Position numbers and translations under genes: made by a program. From NCBI GenBank assembly GCA_000711775.1, contig ARYC01018606.1, forward strand, positions 25,596 through 89,595: DNA of 64,000 nt, written 5' to 3'. The notes beneath the pieces are model-generated. The model was given only the letters and a program-made list of their open reading frames with translations. It ran no database searches and was not told where the DNA came from. Below are positions 43,139 through 56,800 of the stretch, piece after piece. The stretch is from Oxytricha trifallax (lineage: Eukaryota; Ciliophora; Spirotrichea; Sporadotrichida; Oxytrichidae). How positions within the stretch are numbered: position 1 is the stretch's first letter; each line of letters begins with the position of its first letter.

Positions 43139-45359
43139 TCATTATTAAGGAAATAAACTATTTTAACTACCTTATCTGCTAAAACTCTGATTACCATGAT
43201 TTCTATTGTTATACTAGCTTACTATTTTATGATTAACTGGGCTGCTCTGCATGCTCTTGATGCTTCTGTTGCCACCATAACTCCCATTATAACTCAAATC
43301 AATATTTGTCTGCAATTTTATCATCAACCTGTTTCTCTGCTCTCTACTTTGAGATCGCTTAATTTAATCAAATGCTGTCTGTCTTTCAAACTCAAATTTC
43401 TTCTTAATTTCCTGAATTTTATCTCTAATGCGGTCTCTTTATACAATAATGTTTTTGAACTCTGTGTCCTTATGTTAATTCTTATCTTTTTGTTCGAGTC
43501 TTTATTGCTCCTAATCTTTAAGAACTTATTCTACTATGTCTGCTCTTATATGATAAACGTCATTCTTTTATTGAAGATTTTGTTATTTCTCTTTTTAAAT
43601 TTATTTAAGTAGGTCAATGACCTTGATTTCTTAGTCTTCTATCTTCTTTTAGAAATGGTCTTTCTTCTATGTTTCTATGATATTGTTTGTTTTTTTAGTA
43701 ACCTCAATTCGCTACTTCAATTTACTGCTTTTTTTATGACGCAAATGTTCTTGCTCTTCTTCATACTTTGTTTGAATTTCATCTGTTTTTTAGTCTTTTT
43801 ACATAATTTATAGTTGTTTGGTATCCTTCCTCTCTTTCACTAGACTTTCATTCTTAGAAAGTACTTCACTTATCTTTATCTACAATTCTTACTGCCTCTT
43901 GGTAATATAATAACATATTAAGCTACTTATAGCTCTTTTCTCTTTCTTCTGTACTTTAATGAAAGAGTCCTTAGATTTGTCTCTATACAGTAATTATTCC
44001 TTCTTTTCACCAATTTTTTACATATGCTTCTCAAAGATTTTATTCTTTCTTTCCATAGTCTTGACTGATGATCTTTAGCGTAAATCTTCCTTTTATTTCA
44101 AATATTCTAAGTGCTGCCTGTGATTGGTTTACTAAGCTTCATCTTCTTCAAGTTCTAGTTTTCGTTTTCTTTCTAAATATTGCTCATTTGAGAGTCTTTT
44201 CTGATTGTTTAATTCTTCTAATTCTTGAAACTACCGTGTACGTATAAAAATTGCATGTTTCTTACATTTATTATGGCAAAATACTAATTGATTATACTTA
44301 TTGCTGCAGTTGATATTTCTCCTTGATTCTATGTTACTGCAATTTGAGAAACTCTTCCTATTCTCATATTAATTACAATTCCTTCTCTTCTTATTAATCC
44401 TTGAGCATGATTTCTCTTTCAATCGCTTGCTTCATTTATTCTCTCTCATTTTCAATTATAGCCTCAAGTCTTAGTTTTTCATAATTTACCAAATCTTGTG
44501 GCCCGTTTATTATTGACTAATTAAGTTTACTTTTCATAGAGGAATTGGTCTGATTAAACTTATCATTAATAATTAATCTACTAAGGGGTGTTTAAGGGCC
44601 CATTGAGATCTTTTTAGGGAGTACTGACTATATTTGTTAAAGTTAGGGAGTAGAGATGTTTGTTGATGACTGTGAAATATCATGTGATTATGATTACTTT
44701 TTATGGGCTGGTTTTACTGTCATGTTTTATTTTTCATGCTGCTTTAAAGTACTAAAGGATTTCTTTTTATTCTCAAAGTGCTTGTTATTTTGAGAAGTGT
44801 TAATTGTTAAAGATGGGATTGATTTGGCTGTAACTTAATCTGTATTTTGATCTAAAGAGATATTTGAGCGTTTCTTTGACTAATTTGAAGTTATTTACCT
44901 ATCATACATTGGTTATGCTTCAGTTAAGTAAGTAATTTGATTTATGATTTCACTCGATTACTAGTTCAATTTGAAATTGTTGATGTCAGTTTTCATATCA
45001 TTTTTTTATATATTTGTATAATCTGTGTTCGTAGCTGTGGATACTTCTTCTTGTTGTTTTATTTGTTCGTTTAGTATTTTACGTCTTTCCTTCATTACCA
45101 AGGCAAAATTTATTCTCCTCTGTCTCTCGTAATCTTTCCAATTCTAAATTATAATTTTCTCTTCTGTCTCATTCAATAATTTCTAATTAATACAATATGA
45201 TTACTTAGTAAAACATGGTAAAGTTATGTTATTAGCATTTTATATTGAGTGATTTAAGTTCTCTTGCAAACTTTAAATCTAATCTAGAGTCTTATATTCC
45301 AGATCAGTTATGTCTATTTGGAGAGCTTTGGCTGCTTTTAAAGTTGTAGGAGAACTCAT
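43139..45359 (-). CDS. Long coiled-coil protein
   Basis: ATG 45359 begins M-S-S-P-T-T-L-K-A-A-K-A-L-Q-I-D. It continues through charged segments (E-R-Q-R-R-I-N-F-A-L-V-M, about 45100), a Ser/Asn/Gln-rich middle (44880-44550), then extended Glu/Lys/Gln/Arg heptads from about 44500 to 43300 (for example F-Q-E-L-E-E-L-N-N-Q-K-R-L). A Ser/Asn/Gly-rich tail ends at TGA 43141-43139. IESs lie near 45000-44880 and 45330-45190. The architecture is that of a cytoskeletal or ciliary coiled-coil protein; no family-specific motif was found. The 5' end lies about 390 bp from the WASH stop, same strand. Confidence 0.8.
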
Positions 45360-45747
45360 CAACACGGGGTATTTATTGTAAGTGCTATTATTCTATGAAT
45401 TTATTTGTGAGTGTAAGGGTGAAGATGGTTTCACTATATAAACAAATCATAAGTTAAACAATTTGCTTGTACTAATAAAATAATGATACAAAGGTTTGAA
45501 AAAATGTTACTTTAGTTACCTAAGTTAGTGTGGGAGGAAAGGCTATTTTGTGGAGTTAGTTCAACATTAATTCGATTCATGTTTAAAGTTATACTAATAT
45601 CTCACTAAATTAATATTACAGAATTATTCTGAATTATATTCCAATTAGTGATTAAAAATTAAGCTCCAGGATTGAAATTGTTATTTGATTTAATATGTGT
45701 AATAATAATTGTGATTTGAGAGATAATCTGATATTCCAAATAATTAA
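45360..45747. other. AT-rich spacer
   Basis: No coding segment supported between the coiled-coil gene and WASH. Confidence 0.5.
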
Positions 45748-48700
45748 TCAATCTGTGTCGTATTCATTTTCAGATTCTTCCTCCATTTCATCAGCTGAGT
45801 CAATCTGATCCCATCTTGAAGCGAAAGCTGGTTTCTTAACTTCACCCAATTCTTCATCCTTCTTTTTGTCCGGATTCAGAGCTCTCTATCTCAACATGAT
45901 CTGCTCCTTCAAAGCATCCATCTATAAACAGATTAATTAGATAGGATTTTATATAATAAGTTTAAACAGGATTTTATTGAAAAGTTAACTTACATGAGAC
46001 ATTCTTCTCTGGAATTGTGGAGGCTAACCTTTGCCTTCTTCCTTCTTCATGCTAGTGTTATTGGCGTTTGGTTTTGGCACTATAGTTGTAGTACCCTTCT
46101 TCTGTAGATTTTGAGAAGCCAAGGCAATCTACTCAGAGAAACTGAGAACCTTGGGTGCAGGATTTGACAATTATGGAAGTGGAGGTGGTTGTCTAACACT
46201 TGTTGTAGTCTGATTCATTTAAGATTGATTTAACATTGATTAGTTCATCATTTGCTGCTAATTAGAGGGGCCTAAGTTCATTTAAGGAGGTTGCAGAGTA
46301 TTCATGGGAGGTGGCTGCATTTAACCAGGTGGTTTAAGGAAGCTAGACTTATTCATGTCATTCATAAAACTGCTTTCCTAAAAGATAGGGCCTTGACCTT
46401 AGTTGTTGCTAGTCATAAAAGAGGTATGTTCTACAAAATCATCGAAGATTATTGAGTCGTCGTTTCCTAAGTCATTTCTGTCTGGGATGTTGTCTCTGTT
46501 GTTAATGGGGCTAGGTGGATCGTTTCTCTTTTGCTGTGCCATGATATTTATGGTTGGTGGAGGTGGGATGTTAGAAGGGGGAGGTGGAATATTGGATGGA
46601 GGAGGAGGGATGTTTGATGGTGGTGGTAAAATCTTAGGTAAAGGAGGAGGCATCTGCATTTAATAATAATCTAACATATGGATATATAATATTACTGATA
46701 ATAACTTGTTAAAATAATAATTATTAATATAATTAATTGGAAATATATTTCGATTATTCTCTTATACTATTATACTAACGATAAAAATTAAATAATATTG
46801 ATATTATTTTTAAATAAATTAAAAAATTCTTCAAAAGATTTGTTCAAATAATTATAAATTTAAATATTATTTCAAGATAAATTAATTATATAAGTTAAAC
46901 TTTTCTAAATTAATACTTGTATTTTTTTATTTTAAATAATGTTTACAATACAATTTTTTTCATTTAACTAGTTTTCTAATAATAAATAGTTATAATAACT
47001 AACTAAATAATTTCTTTGAAAGTTTATAATTGCAATGATTGGAGGAGGCATTTAGCCACCAGCGCCCATATTTGGAGGAGGAGGTGGTGGAGGTGGGATT
47101 CCCGTTGACACTATGCCTGGCTTTCCTCCCATCAATAGAGGTGGAGGTGGGGGAGGAGGTGGTACATTCTTACTCACAATTGGTCCACCACCTGGAGGAG
47201 GCGGGATGTTATAAATTAAATAGAACGGAGACATCATTTTAATAGTTACTTTAAATTATATAAGAGTATAATTAAGAATTTTATATAAAGATAATAAAGT
47301 ATTAATCATAAATTTTATAATCGATAAAATATTTCATATCTAATTATAATATTAAATTTATTTTTATATAAAAACTATAATAAGTGCATTTAATAAAGTA
47401 TATATAAAATCATTTAAAATTTATGAGATATGATATTATATAAATTTGACTTCTAGAGTTAAATAAATTTCAGATACTTTATAATATTTCATTTTATATT
47501 TTCTAATTTTTATACTTAATCCATTGATATAAATTTAGTTTAAAAATTCAATGTTATATAATATTACATTATATGTAAAATTTCTGGATTACACTTAAGA
47601 TAACCTCCCTTAAATTAAATAGTGCTTATAAATAAATCTAGCGATATTATACTGGGAGGAGGTGGTATGTTTGACGGTTTTTGTTGTTGCTGTTAAATCT
47701 AAGGAGGCGGTTGTTGATTTGGGGGTTACTGCTGCTATTGTTGTTAGGTGTTTTGTTGTTGTTGCTACTGCATTGGTGGTCTCTGTTAAGTAGACATCAT
47801 AGTGTCCCCTCTTTGTCTGTAATTTAGTTAAGTCTGTGCGTTAGTGTCCATGACTGTTTACAAATTAATGACTGGTTGATTGTACTGATCCATCTGCATG
47901 GTTCTTGACATAGTCGTTGATATCTATTTCAACTTCTTGTTGAAGCCTTGCTTAATAAGTTCCTCAACAGGAATGGTTTTCCCCTTTTCATCATACATAT
48001 CCATGTTGTTACCTATTCCATTTGCTTGGTCTTGCATTGCTTACTCATCAATATTGTAGGAATACATTTGATTTGGGAAAATGAATTAAAATTAAATTAA
48101 TTAAATATTAAAATTATGGCAGTTATCAAATTCAAAGGAGCTCAAAATTCAAATCTAAGTCAATTCTACGGTAGATCCCGCAATTTTAGCTGGACTTTAC
48201 TATTGGCAATATTCCTGAATCATCCCAGGAAGCGAGATATTTTGATTTTGAGCTAACTCCCAAAAATAGTAAAATGGGTTTTTCTCGCTTGGGAGAAGAG
48301 ATAAAATCATTATAGCAATAACAACCACCGTCTTAATTTTAATGCGCTATCCAGAGAGCATAATATTGCTAGGGTTTGGAGACATTTTCGAAAAACATAA
48401 CTGAAGGTAATTAATATTTAATTAATTTTAATTTTAATTCATTTTCCAAAATCGAATGTATTCCTACAATAGCCCTTTTTATTTCTTCTTCTTCTTGTCT
48501 TCTGCGAGCATACTCAGCTTTCTCCATGGCTCTTTTAGCAGCTGGGGCTAATTCATGCTCTGATATGAAAGTATTGTCAACGTTAGATTGATCTTCAAAT
48601 TGATTACGAGAATACTAATGCTGATAGTTGTGCTGCTAAGTTGAACCACCCATGGTTTAATTATAGATTTAGCTTTGATCCAATTGATTAGCTGTCTGGC

Positions 48701-50400
48701 TCTGCATCATTCATTTTTTACTGTTAAAATATAGTGTTGCAATAAAATATGTTCATTATATATTGACTATTGTTTCTATATCTTCCTCTGCTCTAGTTCT
48801 TTGATCTCCTTATCATACTCAGTGATGTCAGTTACTGTACCTAGACCATCAAGTGTTTCCTTGAAGACATACTTGGGAGCTACTTTTTGAATGGGAGTAT
48901 AGCCGATAGATTCAACTGCCTGCTTAATCATCATCCCCTCATCGCCTGCTTTCTTCATCACACTATTGCACAATAATATTCGAAAATTACAAAATAACAG
49001 CTTCCATGAAATAATTAAAATGGTTCGAAAAATCTCAATTAACGTTATCAAATTCTTTTTTTAAAAAAAGCAAATTTAACGATGGTATGACAAATTTATC
49101 AACTTTAAATATTATTTTATTATTTTACAGTGGTAATAATTCCGTTTATCCTTGAAATTATTATAAATTAATTTTAATAAAAAATAAAAACAATGGGAAA
49201 AGATGAAATTATTTCAATTAAATTCATTTTTTATTAAATTTCCCAAAACTTAAAAAAAACTAATGTATAAAAATTGTGAAAACTTATTAAATATTTCTTG
49301 TTGAATTCCTTTATGTGATAATATTATGATATTTGATTAAAAATAATGCATTAAATCATTTTTGCTTTTCTTTTATGTTTATAAATAATTGGAGCTTCTT
49401 GTAAGTTTTGATAAGCATTTCTTTATTGAGCTTCAATCTTTTTCCTCACCAAGATTTGCCTTGCATTTTGGTCCCTTTATAATAATTTTCCTTTATCACA
49501 AATAATAATTATATAATTTTATGTTAAATTTAATTGAGAAATCTTTAATGGAAAAAAGTTTAATACATTTCTGTTTTATTTTTTAATTTATAGTTTCTTC
49601 TAGCCTTTGACACTTGTTTAGTGCTTCTTGTCTTAAAGTCAAACTCAGGTATGTATATATTGGCATCACCATACACATTAATGTCACTGTCGAATAACAT
49701 CAATTCAGCTATGGATTCAGTATTCTCTGGCACTCTACCAAGTAGCCCCTCGGATTGTTCCAATGTGCCACCTGGCATGTTCTGAGGTTGCTGCTGCTTA
49801 GTTTGAAGGCCTTATTTGAAATCACTAATTGTAGATCTGTATCTTTGGAAGGAGAGAAGCAAATTTGAGATGTCGTTGATGTCTTTAGTCACTCCAGATA
49901 CTAATTTCTTTAAGTTTTCAGGTTCATTCTATAGTCTATTGTTAAATAGTTTCCTCAGTTTCAAACTAAACTATATAAAAAATAATGATAAAGCATTTTT
50001 TTAACTATTTATGTGATGAAGTTTACTGAGTTCTGGTAGATCATTTGGCTTTTCAACTTCCCCTTCAACTCTATCAAAGAACATGCTCTGATGTGGATGA
50101 TTTTGAAGATTATTAGCTTGTTAAATATCAGGAAAATGAGCAGGAGAGACTATTCTCATGGCTTGCTTGACACCATACAACTGCAGAATTTTTTATGAGA
50201 TGCCAAGAATCCTGCCATTTATGTTATTCAATCTGTCCTTACGGTTGTTCACGTTGTCAATAATTCTGTTGTTGATGTCAACGTAGGCTTCTTCAGTGCG
50301 CTGCAGAGAAATTAATGCTCTGTCGAGCAGTTCCATTTCATACATCTCATAAGAGCAGATGTTAATCTTGGTTTCTTTTAGTCTTCCACTTTGAATAAAT
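45748..50400 (-). CDS. WASH complex subunit 1-like actin nucleation factor
   Basis: The N-terminal WASH homology region is present (50390-50020: L-D-R-A-L-I-S-L-Q-R-T-E-E-A-Y, then N-G-R-I-L-G-I-S-Q-K-I-L and V-K-Q-A-M-R-I-V-S-P-A-H-F-P). So is the conserved I-A-E-L-M-L-F-D-S-D-I-N-V-Y (49720-49650) matching the family's S-L-L-L-F-N-T block. A Gln-rich region (48700-47690), a large polyproline region with repeated N-I-P-P-P-P-S (47650-46540), and a C-terminal WH2/acidic end follow (M-D-A-L-K-E-Q-I-M-L-R-Q-R…F-A-S-R-W-D-Q-I-D-S…E-E-E-S-E), TGA 45750-45748. WASH activates Arp2/3 on endosomes. At least ten MDSs; one IES is the foldback element at 48054. The first codons upstream of 50400 were not resolved. 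Confidence 0.85.
48054..48469. mobile_element. TA-flanked foldback element A, copy 2, acting as an IES in WASH
   Basis: A 416 bp element with ends TTGTAGGAATACATTTG and AATGTATTCCTACAA and TA on both sides (48052-48053, 48470-48471). It lies inside a codon: removing it with one TA gives E-I-K-R-A-I-D-E-Q-A-M-Q-D in frame. The internal foldback arms share TTAGCTGGACTTTACTATTGGC with copy 1. Confidence 0.93.
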
Positions 50401-50955
50401 TATAAAAATACTGAAGAAATTAAATATGTATAATATAAATGAATATACAAATGGCAATAGTATTTATAATTTAAATCACATTTTTTTTAAATTATCTCTC
50501 CGATTTAAATATGTAATTTAGATGAGCAAAAAAATATTTTATTGATGAGTAAACAATTGTTACTTAATAGTTATAAACTCTAATTATCTCTTCATTTACA
50601 ACAACAAAAGATTTAAATTTTCTTTTAATATCAATTAAAGATTTTTAAATTAATCAATTAATTTTGGCAAATTTTATAAATTTATACTGAAATAATTTAT
50701 GGGATAATTTAAAGCTAAAATTTATTCAAATTTACTGTTTATATTAATAGATATATTATTTTTAAAAAAAATTTACTACTTGTGATTTTAGGAATTATTT
50801 TTAAATAATTGGTAAACTGAAGGTTTATAAATTAGAAGAGTGATTAAAATTTAAAAAAAAATGGTCCATATATTTGATTAATTACTGGCAATAATTAAAT
50901 AATATTAGAAAACAATTAATTAATAACATTACAATAATTATATATATAACATAAT
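50401..50955. other. AT-rich spacer
   Basis: Lies between WASH and the kelch gene. No coding segment recognised, though a short N-terminal WASH MDS could be hidden here. Confidence 0.4.
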
Positions 50956-52700
50956 AATTGCCTAACTCTCCAGCTTAATAGCTGAAGAATTTGTTTGGCC
51001 ATTTCCGTGCATATCCTAAATTTATTATTATAATTTTTACTATAATGAATTTATTTAGATTAACATTTTCATTTTGTTTAATGTCTTGTAATTAGATAAT
51101 TTAGTTTGACAATCATATTTAAGATCTTCATGTGATGTCTGTCACCACCGAAAACATACATAAATCCATTTGAGTCAACATTGGCAGTGTGTCCATCTCT
51201 TGGGGTTGGTTTCTTGCCTCTGACAACACCAAACTTAGTTTCATGAGCATTCGCATTATTGACTGATTAGTCTAGTAAACTTTGGTTATTTCCGTGCTTT
51301 CTCTTCTTCATTGAGTGATAGTATTGATCAAAGCTCTCGTCAGCATTTTTAATGATGAATGAGTTGTACATAGAGATGGAGGTGGGTGAACTTAAACCTT
51401 TTTGCTCTTCTTTTTAACTGGATCCTGCTTTATTTTAGTTTGATTTATCTCCTGTACTTGTTGTTGTCTAAGTTGGTTTCTTGCTTGGAGACTAGTTTTA
51501 GTTTTGGTAACTCGTTCTCTTATTTGGGCTTTGATTGAATCTTCTTGCTCTTGCGTTTGGTGAATTGCTATCATTGTGTCCCAGCTTCATTCCTACAAGA
51601 GTACTTTGATGTTGGCTATCGTCAAATCTAGAGTTATAAGCATGATCTCCCTCTCCATTAGGGTCAATCACTGTAAAATGTTTGGTTTTAATGTCAAAGC
51701 TTATAAGATCATTAAGCTCTTTGGTCACTTCAAGCATTCCACCAAACACAAACATTTTATTTCCATAAGCTACTGCTGTATGACCGCTTCTGCCTACGAC
51801 ACATCCTTCTGGTGACTCGAATTGAATCTGCTTAAGAGACCCAGAAGTCAAATTCATTTCCCACAGGTCATCAAGTTTATTATTTTCATCATCTTGTCCA
51901 CCTAATATATACAAGTTGTCTCCAATCACAACAGATGTGTGTGAGTTTCTTGGCTAAGGAGATCCTTATAATAATAAAGTTTATTATGTATAATATGATC
52001 TGTTATTTGAATGAACAAGTCTCCAAGATGCTGCTTTTGATTAGGGATTAAAATCTAAGTCATAAACATCATTAACTCTTGAGCCATTAACAAAGCCTCC
52101 ACAAATTATAAAGTCTTTGCCCCAAACATTAAGTGAGTGGTCATCTCTAGGTAAAGGTACGTCTCCCTAGAAAAAATTAAATATATTGCTAAATAAATAC
52201 GGTTGAGGAAGAAACTAGTGACCAGGTATATGTCAATATTTCAAACACATAAATGTTTCGATTGCTTGAATCTCCTTAAAGTCCTATTTTAATTTAAGAA
52301 AAATTTTATTATTACCTCCAACAATTATTATCTTATCACCAGAGACAGCGCAAGTGTGATGCGATATTCTATTTGGGCCACTGCCTCTTTGTTGTATAAG
52401 TTCCCAAGAGCAGTTGTAATATGGATCTTCCATAAGCCTCTGCAAATCGTTCAGATCTAACTTCCACATGTTATCTAAGGCGCCCTCTTTCAAGTCTCTG
52501 CCTCCATGCACGAAATAACTACAGAATGTTTAGTAAAAAAATTGCTGCATACTATCTATGTGCTTGATTCTCATAAATAAAAGCAGAGTGATTTGATCTT
52601 CTCTCAGGCAATTTACCCTATAATCTGATCTCCATCCATTCACAGTCCTACAATATTTAATTAAAGCATATATTTACAGAAACATATTGGTCCTTCATTT
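50956..52700 (-). CDS. Kelch-repeat protein
   Basis: Successive kelch blades are visible on the minus strand: L-P-E-R-R-S-N-H-S-A-F-I-Y and Y-F-V-H-G-G-R (52620-52500); N-R-I-S-H-H-T-C-A-V…I-I-I-V-G-G (52370-52310); D-H-S-L-N-V-W-G-K-D-F-I-I-C-G-G (52140-52080); T-S-V-V-I-G-D-N-L-Y-I-L-G-G-Q-D (51930-51890); V-G-R-S-G-H-T-A-V-A-Y…M-F-V-F-G-G (51800-51740); P-R-D-G-H-T-A-N-V…M-Y-V-F-G-G-D-R-H-H-M (51210-51130). A Ser/Asn-rich insert (51650-51280) separates the last two. It would fold as a six-bladed propeller, a protein-interaction platform. IESs split it (for example near 52000, 52200 and 52540). Start codon uncertain; the C-terminal end near 50960 is also tentative. Confidence 0.88.
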
Positions 52701-53433
52701 CTTCTCTCTCATCCAAGAACTATAAATAAAGTATAGCCAAATTTAATTGAAATAAAACACTAAAAACATAAAGGAGTCATATTTTTTAATTTAATGCTAA
52801 TTTGATAATATGATTAAATATGAATTTTTATTAAGTAGTTACATCGCTATTGAGATTATGAGTGTTTGTAACGGGTTAGCTCATTTTTATTTTAGTATAA
52901 TAAATTTACAATAATAATCACTCTCGAAATTAAGTAATTAAGCAATAATAACATCAATAATCAATTTAAACATTAAAAATAAATAAGTAGATTAAAGATT
53001 TATTTATATTTAAATTTAAAGTAACGAATATGAAGACAAAAACTGAAGAAATAACTAAATTAGAGTCTATTATTTCAATAATGAATTAAATCAGATTTGC
53101 CGAACTCAACACTAATGGCGTTTTATTATTAAAAAAGTAAGTACATTGGTAAGATATTTTTTTTGTATGTCTTGATGCTAAAAATGTTGATAAGAATATG
53201 TTATTTAAATCCCATAATAAATGCTACTAATAATAAAACATAGAACATCCAGTTGAGAAAACTTTTAGAATTAACATTTTAAAATATTATTGATAATTTT
53301 TCATCTCAAAACGAATAAATAGTAAAATATTTTCTAAGTTTTAAAATTTACAGAATAAATATATATACTTGCTGTGTAGAAATACACAATAAAAGTATCA
53401 ATCTTAATTAAAACATATAAATGCTAAATGTAA
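52701..53433. other. AT-rich intergenic DNA
   Basis: No supported gene; an undetected 5' MDS of the kelch gene is possible. Confidence 0.4.
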
Positions 53434-53844
53434 TTATTGGAATAGATTTTAAATCGGAATTTAATTTAAAATAAATTAATTATAAATCAAATTATTCTCT
53501 GTCAAAGTTGGCGAATTTCAATGATCTTGGGTATATTTGATAGAGAATTCAAAATTAGTTTGACTTGAATATTGGTTTTAGTATTTTTCTCATCAAAGGA
53601 GCGTGATAACTTTTCTTTAATTAAAATCTCTAGATTTGTTTTATACTATCTCCCCTCTTTCAAATTAAGTTAATTCTACAGGGAATAAATTAGAACCGCC
53701 ATGAATAAAATCCAGTTATTTTAAATTTTCTATAAAGTAAGTCAAAGATTCTCGTCCAATAATGCCAATTTTAGCAGCAGCGATTTAGATTTATATTGAA
53801 TTTGATTCAAATTTAATTTACCATTTTTGAATGTATTCCTACAA
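53434..53844. mobile_element. TA-flanked foldback element A, copy 3 (degenerate)
   Basis: The left end TTATTGGAATAGATTTT and right end GAATGTATTCCTACAA are decayed forms of the element A termini. Interior blocks ATGATCTTGGG, GATAGAGAATTCAAAATTAG and GAGCGTGATAAC match copies 1 and 2. It lies in intergenic DNA. Confidence 0.8.
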
Positions 53845-56800
53845 TATTATTTATTTATTAGCCAGATTATAAAAATAAATTAAATCATAAACTATATAAT
53901 TTAGTTGCATCCAAATATGAAAAGTTGAGGATCTTAGACTCATTAGAAAGAATTAAAATTTATCAACACTTTTCTATTAGTGCGATTATTTTTATTGTAT
54001 CATGGGAACTAGTAAACTGAATTTTAATATCTGGCATAAATATATTTGTAATTAAATGAATCTAATTAATGTCGTGTTAATTTATTTCAAGAATTCGATA
54101 AATGTTATCCTTAAATGAAAATGTGGAGCTATTTCTTTATTTTATTGACACTAATTTTATTAAATATGATATTTGAATTATTTCAATTCTAAAACATTAT
54201 TTAATAGATATAAATGAAGTAAAAGTATATTTGAATGTTAATTTTATGAAATATTTGGTAAATCTGCTGAAATATTGCAAAATTTAAGTTTTTATATGGC
54301 AAATTTGCCCTTAAAATAGACAGGCTATTGACCGCAAACACCCCTCTAAAGATACTATTTTATTCAGTTTTCTAAAAAAATCTAGTAAATCACTAACTAT
54401 AACCTTGTATTTAAATACATTATTATTAATTGATTTTAGGAGTTTTAAATATTTATATTTCAAAAATAAATATTAAAATTCACTGATTATATAAAGAATA
54501 ACAATCTTAAAATTGATAAAATATAATAAATTATTTAGTAAAAAGAAATACATCTCTAGTTGATGAAATCAGATCATTACAAAAATATTAATAAATTTTA
54601 TTTTTTAATTTTATTTTTTTTTATTTTCCAGTTTAGTTCATATAAATATAAAATTTAATAATATATATTTGTCTATCTATGAATGATACTTATCATTTTA
54701 TTTAAATATTAATCCTTGTTTTTTTCGAACTTTTTTGGATCCCCATCTTTTTAGTTTTAGTTTTTTATTGCTAGACCCATTCTAATTCTTTTTTTATTTT
54801 GAGAGTAGATTTTTTAATTAAACTTTTTAAGCATTTTTTTAGGATTACTTTAAATGTATTTATCCTGTGAATAATAAAAGATAAAATTTTGAATTTTATA
54901 TTGCTATCATCATACTTACGTCCAATTAGATTTTTGAATTATAAAATTATTTTGATATTAATATAGTATCATTTTATAAAAATAAATCTATGAATTAATA
55001 ATAAATAGATTTAGTTAAAAACATAACAATTAATTAAAAGATTATCAGAATTAAACACCATTCTCATTTAAAAATATAAGAATTTTTAATAGGTTTAAAT
55101 TTATTTTATGTTATTTAAAGAGTTAGTTTACTTTACATTATTGATGAATCCATTTTTTATTATCATAGTTATTAATATTATGATTTCATCTAATTAAATT
55201 AAATTAATTTGTATAAGTATGATTATTCTTTAATTAATTTTTATTTAAGTGAGATATATTGCAAGTTGAAATTTATGAAATTATTAAAAATTAATGCAAA
55301 CAACTTATACGAAATTTTCTCAATAAGCCAAGCATATTAAGTGATCCTAATTAAAATCATTGTTAAATTCCAAATAATGATGTTGTCAAATGTAATACAA
55401 ATATTTTATAGCAGCTTAAATTGTGAAGGGAATTATCATAGTTAACTGATACAACTGTCGTAATTGGCATATATAGTTTTTATTAAAAGTGCCATTATCC
55501 TACAACTGAGGATAAAAATAATTATTATATATAGATAAATAAAAAGAAAATTTATAATAAAAATATTATTTTTCTATCCTGAATATATAGGATTTAAATA
55601 TCTAATAATTAGCATTTAAATTTTAATTAATTATTTATTTATAAACATGGTTGCAGCCAAACAACATTTGGAATTAATAATTTCTCAGTAGAATGAGTTT
55701 AGCAAATAGGGCTTAATCGTATTTGTAGAACCATACTTAATTTGTCTCCATTTTTCTCAGCGAATTGGGACAATATCTTTTTTTTCTTAATTGCTAAATT
55801 TATAAAATATTCTTTTAAGAGCAAATAATTTAATTATTAATATAAATCTATATTAAGTGATTGTGTGCTTATTTAACTGTTTTCTAGCGAACAATTTGAC
55901 ATTACTGAAAGTCTCATTTACTCACAGCATTATGTGATGTATTCAAAAGAATTGTAATAAGTATTCCGATGCTAAAAGACATGGCAAATCACTTAAAAAG
56001 TAATTACAAATTTAAAATCGATTTTCTTTTATTTTTAAACTTCTATCATTTAATTTAATATTTTTACTGTATATGGAGGCAGTTCTTCAAATTAGCATTT
56101 GCAAATGCATTCACTCAATTGCTAGATCTTAAAGTGCATTCAAACGAGTCTTGTAGGTTAAAATATTAATCAGAAGACTGAATAACCCATGTGAAGGAGC
56201 TCGTGCTTCCAAAATATTTTTTAAATCTTCCAAATGGTCTGCCATAATTTAATTTTATTTTATTAGAGTATTAGAAAAAATTAGTAAGTAGAAATATAAT
56301 CTCAAATTTTGCATTATTAGATTGTAATCTTGGACTAATTCTGATTTTCACATACTATTATGCATGAATTTCTGAAATTAATTTTTATAGTTAATCATTA
56401 AAAAAAACAGAATAAAATTATAAATTACTTGATTAAAACTTAAAATGATACAAAAGTTATTATGATGAGCATTAACCTCTCCTACTTAATCTCACATTTT
56501 TTCATAATGTTTTTAAAGTAAGTCAACTATTATTAAAAATTTCTCTTTATTGAACTTTATTATATAATAATGTATATATATATATATCACTCATTTAAAT
56601 TGAAGTTTTTCAAGCGTGTTTCATTTTAGGTCTTTCATTCAGCGCTACTTTTTAGAATAAGAGATTTATGAATTTACCAAGAAAATAAAATGAAATATTA
56701 AAAGGATCCTACTGTAATTCTAATATATAATACTTTTTGCTTAAATCAACTACTTAAGAAAGTAAATTTTAATCAAATATCAAATAAAAATAAAAATACA

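Noticed and set aside
43196-43612. 138-codon hydrophobic plus-strand frame
   Set aside because: It is the complement of the Lys/Glu/Gln coiled-coil coding sequence, whose minus frame is far more coherent.
46403-46663. Gly-rich plus-strand frame
   Set aside because: It is the complement of the WASH polyproline region.
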